Source: Phycisphaerales bacterium (GTDB lineage Bacteria > Planctomycetota > Phycisphaerae > Phycisphaerales > SM1A02). Taken from it: DNA of 6,773 nt. The position numbers and the translations under genes were made by a program. The notes beneath the pieces are model-generated. The model had not been told where the DNA came from. It did not search any database and saw nothing but the letters and a program-made list of their open reading frames with translations. The DNA lies in assembly GCA_003520025.1 (NCBI GenBank), contig DOVP01000272.1, positions 1 through 6,773 of the forward strand, written 5' to 3'. Below, in pieces: positions 1-6,163 of the stretch (position 1 is its first letter; each line of letters begins with the position of its first letter).

Positions 1-1
1 T

Positions 2-1018
2 GATGCCAGCGACATCCACCTTGTGCCGGGGCATGTGCCGATGGTGCGTGTTGACACGATCATGCGGGGGCTCGATGGGCCGGTATTGACTTCCGAATGC
101 ATCGACGGATTCGTCACTGGCATCGCCAGCGATGCGCAGCGGCAGCAGCTTTGTGAGAACAAGGATCTCGACCTCTCCTACGCAGTCGAAAATATCGGCC
201 GCTACCGCGTCAACGTCCACCATCAGCGGACCGGTACGGCTATGGCGATGCGGGCGATTCGCGACAAAGTTCCACCGCTTGACATGCTCAATCTGCCGTT
301 GGTCGTGCAGCAATTCGCCATGCTGCCCCGCGGACTGGTGCTCGTGACCGGTGACACGGGATCGGGCAAATCCACGACACTTGCAGCCATTATTCAGTCG
401 ATTAACAGTCATCAACGTAAGCACATCATCACACTCGAGGATCCGATCGAATACACCTTCGAATCCCGCCAGTGCCTTATCGAGCAGCGGGAGCTCGGTG
501 ATGACATGCCCGACTTTACCTCCGGCTTGAAGCACGCGCTGCGGCAGGATCCAGACATCATCCTAGTCGGCGAAATGCGTGATCTTGAAACGACTGCGCT
601 CGCCATGAGCGCGGCCGAGACCGGACATCTTGTGCTCTCCACCCTGCACACAGTCAGCGCCAGCCAGACTGTGGAGCGGATCATCGACATGTATCCGGCG
701 ACCCAGCAGAACCAGATTCGCTCGATGCTCGGCAATACGCTGCAGGCGGTTGTTTCGCAAGTACTCTTCCCCAGAGCCGACGCTGCAGGCATGGTGCCAG
801 CAGTCGAGATCTTGCTTTGTACGCCAGCCGTGCGAAACCTGATCCGCGAGAACCGTACTTTCGAGATTCCCAACGTCATCGAGACCAGCCGCAGCCTTGG
901 GATGACAACGCTCGATTCCTCCATTGCCGAACTTTGCTTCAACGGATTGATTACTCGCGAGGATGCCATAGCGCGAGCGTCCCACCCCACAGCCATGGAG
1001 CAGGCGATCGCAGCCTGA
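2..1018 (+). CDS. pilT: PilT-family type IV pilus retraction ATPase (5' partial)
   Basis: This is a hexameric cytoplasmic ATPase of the PilT/PilU branch of the secretion ATPases, which powers pilus disassembly and twitching motility. The frame is open to the left edge. The first codons read DASDIHLVPG, the (A)SD(L/I)HL motif found near residue 20 of PilT, so only a short N-terminus should be missing. An internal GTG at 23 is not a credible start because it would remove this motif. In the visible 338-aa fragment I see Walker A GDTGSGKST (about residues 117-125), the Asp box ITLEDPIEY (143-151), Walker B DPDIILVGEMRD (183-194), the His box TGHLVLSTLHT (207-217) and a C-terminal AVRNLIRE element (276-283), the counterpart of the AIRNLIRE signature important for PilT retraction. 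The GEMRD form of Walker B fits PilT/PilU rather than PilB. PilT and PilU cannot be separated from this fragment. The gene ends 9 bases before the pilC-like gene. Confidence 0.93.
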   Translation, partial: DASDIHLVPGHVPMVRVDTIMRGLDGPVLTSECIDGFVTGIASDAQRQQLCENKDLDLSYAVENIGRYRVNVHHQRTGTAMAMRAIRDKVPPLDMLNLPLVVQQFAMLPRGLVLVTGDTGSGKSTTLAAIIQSINSHQRKHIITLEDPIEYTFESRQCLIEQRELGDDMPDFTSGLKHALRQDPDIILVGEMRDLETTALAMSAAETGHLVLSTLHTVSASQTVERIIDMYPATQQNQIRSMLGNTLQAVVSQVLFPRADAAGMVPAVEILLCTPAVRNLIRENRTFEIPNVIETSRSLGMTTLDSSIAELCFNGLITREDAIARASHPTAMEQAIAA

Positions 1019-1027
1019 TCAAAGTCG

Positions 1028-2254
1028 ATGCCGAACTACCGCTGGGAAGTCCGCAACGCACACGGCCGCATCGAGTCGGGGCAGATCGCCGCCGATACGG
1101 CATCCGGGGCGGCGGTGTCACTTCGGCAGCAGGGCCACCACGTTCTCAAGCTCATTCCGATTGTTGAGCAGCGAGTGAACTGGAAGCGGATGGTTGAAGT
1201 TCTGAATGCCGGCAGCGGACCAAGTCAGAAAGATGTACTCGACTTCACCGTGCAACTCGCCGTGATGGTGCGAGCGGGCATTAATCTTCGGATGGCACTC
1301 GACGGCATCGCCGATCAAGTCAAGAACGCCCGGTTCCGCCGCATCATCCTGCAGATTAGAGCGGACATCGAGGCCGGCAAATCCTTTTCTGAGGCGATTT
1401 CGCGGTATCCGAAACTCTTCAACCCACTCTATGTCAACATGGTGAAGGCCTCGGAGATGTCCGGCTCCTTTGCCAAGATGCTCGATCGCATTGCAGCGTT
1501 CATTGCGCAGCAACTCGAAACCCGCAAGATGGTAGTGGGCGCCAGTGTCTATCCGGGCATGATTGCCACGATGGCCATTGGTGTCACGGTCTTTCTTCTG
1601 ACGTTTGTGCTGCCTCGGTTTGCCACTGTATTTGCAGGCAAGGAGGAAATTTTGCCCGCGCCGACCAAGATGTTGTTGGGCCTGTCCGAGTGGATGGTGA
1701 ACAACTGGATACTGTTGGTCGGGATGGCGGTACTCGCCATCATCGGTTTGCTCGCAACCCTGAAGACCAACGTAGGGCAATTGTGGTTTGATCGACTCAA
1801 ACTCACGGCGCCGCTCTTCAAGGGCATGTTCCGGGCGCTGTACGTCAGCCGTTCGCTTCAAACGATGGGCGAACTACTCAATGCCGGCGTGCCTGTACTC
1901 GATGCCGTCGGCGTGACGGGAGACATTTCCGGCAACCGACTCTACAAAAACCTATGGAAGCGAGTGCAGTCGGCGGTGCGAGAAGGTCGCAAGCTCCACG
2001 AGGAACTGGACGGCTCCCCGCTCTTGCCCAGTTCGGTCGTTCAAATGGTCGCCGCTGGCGAGGAGTCGGGGCGGCTTGGCGAAGTGCTTGAGGAAGTGGC
2101 TGAGTTCTACCAGCGAGCGCTGCGTGATGCGATCAAGACCATGACCAGCATGATCGAGCCAATCCTGATCGTCATCATGGGTTCAATCGTTGGCTTCATT
2201 GCCATGGCCATCATCTTGCCGATCTTCAAGATGAGTTCGTTGGTATCGGGATGA
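1028..2254 (+). CDS. pilC: PilC/GspF-type inner-membrane platform protein
   Basis: This 408-aa polytopic inner-membrane protein belongs to the family that sits at the base of the pilus and couples the cytoplasmic ATPases to pilin insertion and removal. The N-terminus (about 4-44) has the family pattern YRWEVRNAHG, then a Gly/Ala segment and an LRQQG(H)xV element. Two GspF domains follow, at about 71-195 and 273-398. Each carries the conserved acidic/SG motif: ASEMSGSFAKML (141-152) in the first and AAGEESGRLGEVL (342-354) in the second. Hydrophobic segments lie near 169-194, 222-245 and 376-400, the usual three-helix topology. Length matches the family. The ATG at 1028 lies 9 bases after the PilT stop, with no obvious Shine-Dalgarno, so translation may depend on the upstream gene. 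The stop overlaps the next start (ATGA, 2251-2254). Family assignment is secure. T4P rather than type II secretion is inferred from the adjacent PilT. Confidence 0.95.
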   Translation: MPNYRWEVRNAHGRIESGQIAADTASGAAVSLRQQGHHVLKLIPIVEQRVNWKRMVEVLNAGSGPSQKDVLDFTVQLAVMVRAGINLRMALDGIADQVKNARFRRIILQIRADIEAGKSFSEAISRYPKLFNPLYVNMVKASEMSGSFAKMLDRIAAFIAQQLETRKMVVGASVYPGMIATMAIGVTVFLLTFVLPRFATVFAGKEEILPAPTKMLLGLSEWMVNNWILLVGMAVLAIIGLLATLKTNVGQLWFDRLKLTAPLFKGMFRALYVSRSLQTMGELLNAGVPVLDAVGVTGDISGNRLYKNLWKRVQSAVREGRKLHEELDGSPLLPSSVVQMVAAGEESGRLGEVLEEVAEFYQRALRDAIKTMTSMIEPILIVIMGSIVGFIAMAIILPIFKMSSLVSG

Positions 2255-2787
2255 CGCAGCGTCGATCCAATGTGGGCGTGCGGCGAGGCTTCACACTGGT
2301 GGAGACCGGACTTGCCATCATCATCGTCGCTACAGCGATGCTGGCGATGCTGGCGGCCAATGAGTCTTTCACCAGGCAGAACGACTGGGGCGATCAGGCC
2401 GCGCAGGGAGCCCGGCTTGGCGGGGAGATTCGCGAGCGGACCATGGTGATTTCGGTGGCGGATCCGGTGACGGGCACCGATACGTGGGGTGCCGAGTCGG
2501 GCGAGGTGGCGCTGACCGACTGGGACGACATGGATGACTATGACGGACTCGATGTATCGGGCTGGGCCGGCACCGGGCCGATTGATTCAGCCGGGCAGGT
2601 CATCCCCGACATGGATCAGTGGCGGCAGGTTGTCGAAGTACAGTCGGTCGATCCGACCGATCTGGCGACGGTCGTGGGGGATGGAACCTCCGAAGCGGTC
2701 CGTGTGAAGGTGGATGTGTACTGGCTCGATCAGTCGGATGATCCGGGTGAACTCGTCACGAGCGTCACGTGGGTGCATGTCCAATGA
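2251..2787 (+). CDS. Type IV prepilin-like protein (PilV/GspI-like minor pilin)
   Basis: This is a 178-aa protein with a class III (prepilin peptidase) signal. A basic leader of 13 residues ends RRG, followed by FTLVETGLAIII. Cleavage would fall between Gly13 and Phe14, leaving Glu18 as the conserved Glu5 of the mature pilin and a hydrophobic helix of about 20 residues. The mature form is about 165 aa, has no cysteine, and is strongly acidic (about 30 Asp/Glu against about 7 Lys/Arg), with an Asp-rich patch around residues 91-101. Short length, the GFTLVE start and position just ahead of a PilX/GspK-like gene suggest the PilV/GspI role, an initiating or tip minor pilin. That role is inference: beyond the N-terminal helix I recognise no specific family. 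The start overlaps the pilC-like stop and the stop overlaps the next start, so translational coupling is likely. No Shine-Dalgarno is evident. Confidence 0.85.
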   Translation: MTQRRSNVGVRRGFTLVETGLAIIIVATAMLAMLAANESFTRQNDWGDQAAQGARLGGEIRERTMVISVADPVTGTDTWGAESGEVALTDWDDMDDYDGLDVSGWAGTGPIDSAGQVIPDMDQWRQVVEVQSVDPTDLATVVGDGTSEAVRVKVDVYWLDQSDDPGELVTSVTWVHVQ

Positions 2788-5126
2788 GCTGCCGCAGTAC
2801 ACCCCCTCGCGGCGTCACTTCGGTGCTTGCGATGATCTTCATGGCGCTCGTAGCCTCACTCACGGCTGTGATGGCCATCGTGTCTGAGGGCAATGTCCGA
2901 AGTGCTGAGTCAGCCATCCGAGTATCGCGCAGCCTGAGCGCGGCTGAGAGCGGGCTGCGTACTGCGGCGTGGCGGCTCCGCCGAGAATCTTCGCGATTCG
3001 TAGTCGAGGCCGGAGATCTGGAAGGCGGCTTTGGTGACCGACTGTGGCAGGGGACCTGGGTGGCGGCCGATGGCACAGTCGACACGCAGCCGGTGGATGG
3101 ATACACCGTTTCGGCGGCCAGTGGAATCGGTCTGATGCACGCTGTCTACGACGCACATCTGTGGCATGACGATCATGGCACGGTTTTGGAGAACGGAATT
3201 TCTGTCGATGCTTCATTGGATGAAGTCAGTGGCATCGTGTACTCGCAAGGAGTCGCTGTTCACGATGGGGCCAATCCGCCGTGGTTCCAACTCAAGTACG
3301 AGATGCTGGCCGATGGCAGTGGCGTGCGGGTGACCAGCCGCGGTATCGACGACGGTGTGCAGCGACTCGTGCAGATGGACTTCCTGCTCGAGAAACGCAT
3401 CGAGTACGCCCTCATCGGGCAGAGTCGCATCATGATCGGAAAGAACGTGCTCGTGGACGGGCCGGTCGGCGCGTTGTACGGGACAGTCGCAGGTGAGTTG
3501 ACGCCCGATAACGGTGATCCAATCGTGCTGCGGAGTGATTTCTATGATCTCGATTCGACCACACTGGATCCACTGCTTGATGCCTTTCATGCGCTTGTCG
3601 AGTCGGGTGATGCCGACGGCGATGGGCGTCTTCGACCGGGGCATGCCGGTGAAGGTGAGGCGCTTGCGAGCAATCCGAGTCTTCAGGATCATGACGGTGA
3701 TCAGTACGTGGATGACTTCGATCTCTTTCTGGGAGTCTTTGATGTCGACGACGATGATCTCGTTGTGTACGACTCTGACATGGCACAGACCGCTGGATAT
3801 GGCGTGCTCACAGACGAGTTTGACGCCGACAATGACCTTGCCGCAATGTTGGATGCGGCCGATCCCGATCGCAACGGCGATGGTGTGATTGATGGGCTCG
3901 ATACGGCCATGGGCTTGAATGACGGTGTGCTCGATGCGAGGGACCGCTACGCCAAGATCCGCGGACACATGAGCTTTGCTGTGGATTCGACGGACTGGGA
4001 GTCGGCGCGGTCCGCTTCTTGGCAGTCGCGTGCCGAAGGCGTAGTTCGTACCGATCAGATACATCCGCCCGCAAGTTTCAATGTTGCCGAGCCAGAACTC
4101 GTTTCATTGACCAGCGAGATGTTTCTCAACTCAACGACTTGGTACGAGGACAAGGCCAATCTCGCCAGTTCCTTCGTGTCGCAGGTAGCCGGTAACGGCG
4201 GTTGGAGCGGAGAAACAACAGATCCGGAATCCGTTCCCTGGGGTTCCTCTGGATCCTATGACCTATTTGATCGGCAGGTCTATCGAAACATGATCTTCGG
4301 CGATGTCAAGATTCCAATGGGAACCAATGCGCTCTTCGTGGACTGCTACTTCATTGGGGTTGCTTGGATTGAGACGACCGAGGATTGCACGAATGTCGAC
4401 TGGAACTACGTCGGAGCCCGGGAGTTCGGCCCGGGCAATGTGCCGCAACTGCGGTTCCCGGAGATGACCGTTGATATCAATGGAATGACGTACTCGGACA
4501 CGACCCCCTTCTCAAATAACCTTCGTTTCGATGGCTGCACGTTCCTCGGCACACTCGCCGGGGATCGCCCACTCGAATACACGCACTGGCGAAATAAGGT
4601 GCAACTCACTGGGAACTCACGCTTCTTCATCGATCCCGAGGACGCGGATCTGCTGGCCGAGCCCGATGCCGCCGTCTTGCAGGGCATCCTGCTCGCAATG
4701 CCCGAAGCGGATCGCGAAGAGATGGCGAAGACCAGCATGATGCTGCCCGGCTGGTCGGTCGATGTGGGCAACTTCGACAGCGATACCACCACCAAGGTCA
4801 AACTCAGCGGCACCATCGTGACCGGTCTGATTGACGTGCGTGGTTCGGCCGATGTGCACGGCACACTCATGACCACCTTCCGCCCGACCGAGACGCAGGG
4901 TCCACTCTATTACGGCGGCACGCCCGACGCTTTCAACACGACTCTCGGCTACTTCGGCCCGGAGGATGGCGACGCCGAGGGGGTGGATGTCAATGATCCT
5001 GGCTTTGGCGGCTTCGGCCAGATCACGATTCGATATGACGAAGCGGCCAAACTTCCCGATGGCATTCCTTGGCCATTGACGGCCAGTCCCGAGTCGCCCA
5101 GTTGGTATGAGGGAGGTTTGTGGTGA
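2784..5126 (+). CDS. Large PilX/GspK-like pilin-type protein with EF-hand/dockerin-like loops
   Basis: A 780-aa protein from ATG 2784, which overlaps the preceding stop as ATGA. A GTG at 2769 would add five residues but lacks that arrangement. The N-terminus has a short leader ending PPRG (Gly10), then VTSVLAMIFMALVASLTAV, a hydrophobic helix, and an AAESGLR segment at 53-59, the pattern of PilX-type N-terminal domains. Mature position 5 is Leu, not Glu, as in GspK tip pseudopilins. A stretch around 206-233 (ALIGQSRIMIGKNVLVDGPV) resembles short-strand repeats seen in other PilX-like proteins. Residues 276-387 hold several Asp-rich calcium-type loops. The C-terminal part (about 500-696) has alternating beta pattern (LFVDCYFIG, LRFDGCTFLG, KLSGTIVTGLIDVRGSADV) suggesting a beta-helix. 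Likely a pilus-tip or surface protein exported with the flanking minor pilins. Function is inferred; no enzyme motif was seen. It is far larger than ordinary PilX. Confidence 0.85.
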   Translation: MSCRSTPPRGVTSVLAMIFMALVASLTAVMAIVSEGNVRSAESAIRVSRSLSAAESGLRTAAWRLRRESSRFVVEAGDLEGGFGDRLWQGTWVAADGTVDTQPVDGYTVSAASGIGLMHAVYDAHLWHDDHGTVLENGISVDASLDEVSGIVYSQGVAVHDGANPPWFQLKYEMLADGSGVRVTSRGIDDGVQRLVQMDFLLEKRIEYALIGQSRIMIGKNVLVDGPVGALYGTVAGELTPDNGDPIVLRSDFYDLDSTTLDPLLDAFHALVESGDADGDGRLRPGHAGEGEALASNPSLQDHDGDQYVDDFDLFLGVFDVDDDDLVVYDSDMAQTAGYGVLTDEFDADNDLAAMLDAADPDRNGDGVIDGLDTAMGLNDGVLDARDRYAKIRGHMSFAVDSTDWESARSASWQSRAEGVVRTDQIHPPASFNVAEPELVSLTSEMFLNSTTWYEDKANLASSFVSQVAGNGGWSGETTDPESVPWGSSGSYDLFDRQVYRNMIFGDVKIPMGTNALFVDCYFIGVAWIETTEDCTNVDWNYVGAREFGPGNVPQLRFPEMTVDINGMTYSDTTPFSNNLRFDGCTFLGTLAGDRPLEYTHWRNKVQLTGNSRFFIDPEDADLLAEPDAAVLQGILLAMPEADREEMAKTSMMLPGWSVDVGNFDSDTTTKVKLSGTIVTGLIDVRGSADVHGTLMTTFRPTETQGPLYYGGTPDAFNTTLGYFGPEDGDAEGVDVNDPGFGGFGQITIRYDEAAKLPDGIPWPLTASPESPSWYEGGLW
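3609..3944 (+). other. EF-hand/dockerin-like calcium-loop segment inside the large PilX/GspK-like protein
   Basis: This stretch encodes residues 276-387 of the 780-aa protein. Two loops fit the 12-residue EF-hand spacing (Asp/Asn at 1, 3, 5, hydrophobic at 8, Asp at 12): DHDGDQYVDDFD at 302-313 and DRNGDGVIDGLD at 362-373. A third, DADGDGRLRPGH at 276-287, has positions 1, 3, 5 and 8 but His at 12. Asp-rich degenerate stretches lie between them (DVDDDDL, DADNDL). The 26-residue spacing of the first two resembles a dockerin pair, but the flanking helices are not clear. Calcium binding is a family-based expectation, not shown by the sequence alone. Confidence 0.7.
5112..5117 (+). promoter_or_regulatory. 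Strong Shine-Dalgarno of the PilW/GspJ-like gene
   Basis: GGAGGT, a full match to the anti-Shine-Dalgarno core, lies 5 bases before GTG 5123 but only 2 bases before GTG 5120. This spacing selects 5123 as the start and gives a GTGA overlap with the stop of the preceding gene. It is the clearest ribosome binding site in the window. The other overlapping genes lack one. Confidence 0.65.
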
Positions 5127-5689
5127 AACGGCGGAGCGTACGGGCCTTTTCGATCATCGAGATTCTCATCGCGCTGGCCATCAGTGTCGTGCTGTTGACG
5201 GCGACGATGATGGCATTGCGGGCCAGCTTCGAGACCTACCGCCGAACTGCTGAGCGGGTGTCGGCCAGTGTCGCTGGCCGACTCATCGTCGAGCGGGCGC
5301 AGATGATGATTCGCGGCGGTGTGGATTTTCTCCCACTGCCGACCGGACCAGGCGGAGGTGTTCTTGAGTCCAACTACCTTTCGATCCAATCCGCCAACGG
5401 GATCTGGACGACGATTCGCTGGGATCCTTTTACGGAGACGATTCGCTGGGAGGACGGCGTGGACAGTTGGTCGATGTTGGATGGCGTGACTCAGGATGTT
5501 TCTGGTCAGATCATTCCACGATCGCCCTTTCGGCTGACCTTCCGCGACGGTCGGTGGCTTACGCACGCCACCATTGATCTGGTCGTATCCGCCGACAACG
5601 TGACTGGCACCGATCTTGACATGGAAGATGTTCCTGAGATGCGATTCGTCGGTTCGGCGATGCCGCGGCGAGTTGCGTGGGCGGAATGA
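5123..5689 (+). CDS. Type IV prepilin-like protein (PilW/GspJ-like minor pilin)
   Basis: A 188-aa protein from GTG 5123. A GTG three bases upstream is possible but badly spaced from the ribosome binding site. The leader is very basic (MKRRSVRA), followed by FSIIEILIALAISVVLLTAT. The expected cleavage would be after Ala8, giving Phe at +1 and Glu13 as Glu5. Alanine at -1 instead of Gly is unusual but known to be tolerated in some prepilins. The transmembrane helix runs to about residue 29, and the mature protein is about 180 aa. The body has a beta-rich look with a repeated TIRW element (positions 5410-5451) and no cysteine. Long N-terminal helix, ASVAGRLIVERAQ segment and placement after the PilX/GspK-like gene suggest a PilW/GspJ-type minor pilin that would join the other two at the pilus tip. 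Prepilin status is well supported; the PilW/GspJ label is tentative. Confidence 0.85.
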   Translation: MKRRSVRAFSIIEILIALAISVVLLTATMMALRASFETYRRTAERVSASVAGRLIVERAQMMIRGGVDFLPLPTGPGGGVLESNYLSIQSANGIWTTIRWDPFTETIRWEDGVDSWSMLDGVTQDVSGQIIPRSPFRLTFRDGRWLTHATIDLVVSADNVTGTDLDMEDVPEMRFVGSAMPRRVAWAE

Positions 5690-5788
5690 CGCGGCTTCGC
5701 CGCCAGAGGGGGCGATCAGTTGAACAGGAGAGTATGGAACTCGAGCCAAGGGTGGCAGTCGCCATGTGGGTGATATCCTGCGTTGCCC
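5690..5788 (+). other. 99-base intergenic region between pilin and pterin genes
   Basis: This is the only sizeable gap in the window. It has a 5-bp GC hairpin (GCGGC-TTC-GCCGC, 5691-5703) with no T-tract after it, so it is not a convincing intrinsic terminator. No good -10/-35 pair was found. An open frame beginning with ATGA at 5686 crosses the gap and runs to 5913, mostly out of frame with the pterin gene. Within it, an AGGAG (5726-5730) lies three bases before ATG 5734. I do not call it a gene, because about half of it is a shadow of the pterin-enzyme frame. Confidence 0.5.
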
Positions 5789-6163
5789 ATGTACTGCCTC
5801 CAGACCCAGCGCACCTTCACTGCCACTCATGCCATTGTGATGCGAGGTGTTTTGGAAACGCCGCATTCCCACGACTGGCGTGTTCGGTTGACGGTGACGG
5901 GGCCGACGCTTGACAATGACGGACTGCTATGCGATTTTCATCTGCTGGAGGGCCTGCTCGATGCGGCCATCTCGCCGTTTCGTGGTGCGGACCTCAACGG
6001 CACACCACCTTTTGACACTCTCAACCCCACCGCAGAGCATGTCGCCATGCACATTGCCACGACGATTCGCCCGGACCTTCCTTCTGGGCTGACCGGACTG
6101 CAGATCTCCGTGACCGAAGCCACTGGATGCGAAGCGACCTGCACAATGGAACTCACGCAATGA
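5789..6163 (+). CDS. 6-pyruvoyl-tetrahydropterin synthase / 6-carboxytetrahydropterin synthase (QueD) family protein
   Basis: A 124-aa cytoplasmic enzyme of the COG0720 tunnelling fold, which acts on 7,8-dihydroneopterin triphosphate in queuosine, folate or biopterin routes. ATG 5789 is chosen; TTG 5783 is the only other in-frame option below the stop at 5771. Family marks: RTFTATHAI with zinc ligand His14, HSHDW supplying His26 and His28, a CDF element (Asp49), DLN at 68-70, NPTAEHVA (79-86) matching the PT-E-N-A region, and SVTEATGCEA with pterin-anchoring Glu110. The Cys of the CxxxHGH motif of true QueD is absent. Instead there is ExxHSH (Glu23), like the ExxHGH of PTPS-III enzymes that make 6-hydroxymethyl-dihydropterin for folate. 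The usual LDH catalytic pair is also missing (FRGADLN here). Family is secure; substrate and product are open. It overlaps the next gene by four bases, and no clear ribosome binding site precedes it. Confidence 0.85.
   Translation: MYCLQTQRTFTATHAIVMRGVLETPHSHDWRVRLTVTGPTLDNDGLLCDFHLLEGLLDAAISPFRGADLNGTPPFDTLNPTAEHVAMHIATTIRPDLPSGLTGLQISVTEATGCEATCTMELTQ

Noticed and set aside
23..25. GTG as the true start of the PilT-like gene
   Set aside because: The in-frame codons before it encode the conserved DASDIHL motif, so the gene clearly begins upstream of the window.
1118..1861. Minus-strand open frame (247 codons) opposite the PilC-like gene
   Set aside because: The plus strand there encodes an unambiguous GspF-domain protein, and the antisense product resembles no family I recognise.
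2769..2783. Earlier GTG start for the large PilX/GspK-like gene
   Set aside because: It only adds five residues to the leader, has no ribosome binding site, and breaks the ATGA overlap pattern shared by neighbouring genes.
3213..4064. Minus-strand open frame (283 codons) opposite the Asp-rich loop region
   Set aside because: Its His/Ile/Val-rich translation is what the reverse complement of GAC/GAT-rich calcium-loop codons gives. No motif or ribosome binding site was seen.
4416..4436. Perfect 7-bp inverted repeat (GCCCGGG / CCCGGGC, 7-base loop)
   Set aside because: It lies in the middle of the large coding sequence, has no T-tract after it and no gene boundary nearby, so it is most likely a by-product of GC-rich codons.
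5691..5703. GC hairpin just after the PilW/GspJ-like stop as a transcription terminator
   Set aside because: The stem is only 5 bp with a 3-base loop and is followed by a purine-rich stretch rather than T residues.
5720..5780. Promoter for the pterin gene (TTGAAC, GATATC-like hexamers)
   Set aside because: No pair of hexamers has acceptable spacing, and sigma-factor preferences of the likely host are unknown.
4949..5872. Long minus-strand open frame (307 codons) antisense to the large pilin end and the PilW/GspJ-like gene
   Set aside because: It spans two well-supported plus-strand genes, has no recognisable domain, and its low-complexity Arg/His/Pro-rich composition is typical of an antisense shadow in GC-rich DNA.
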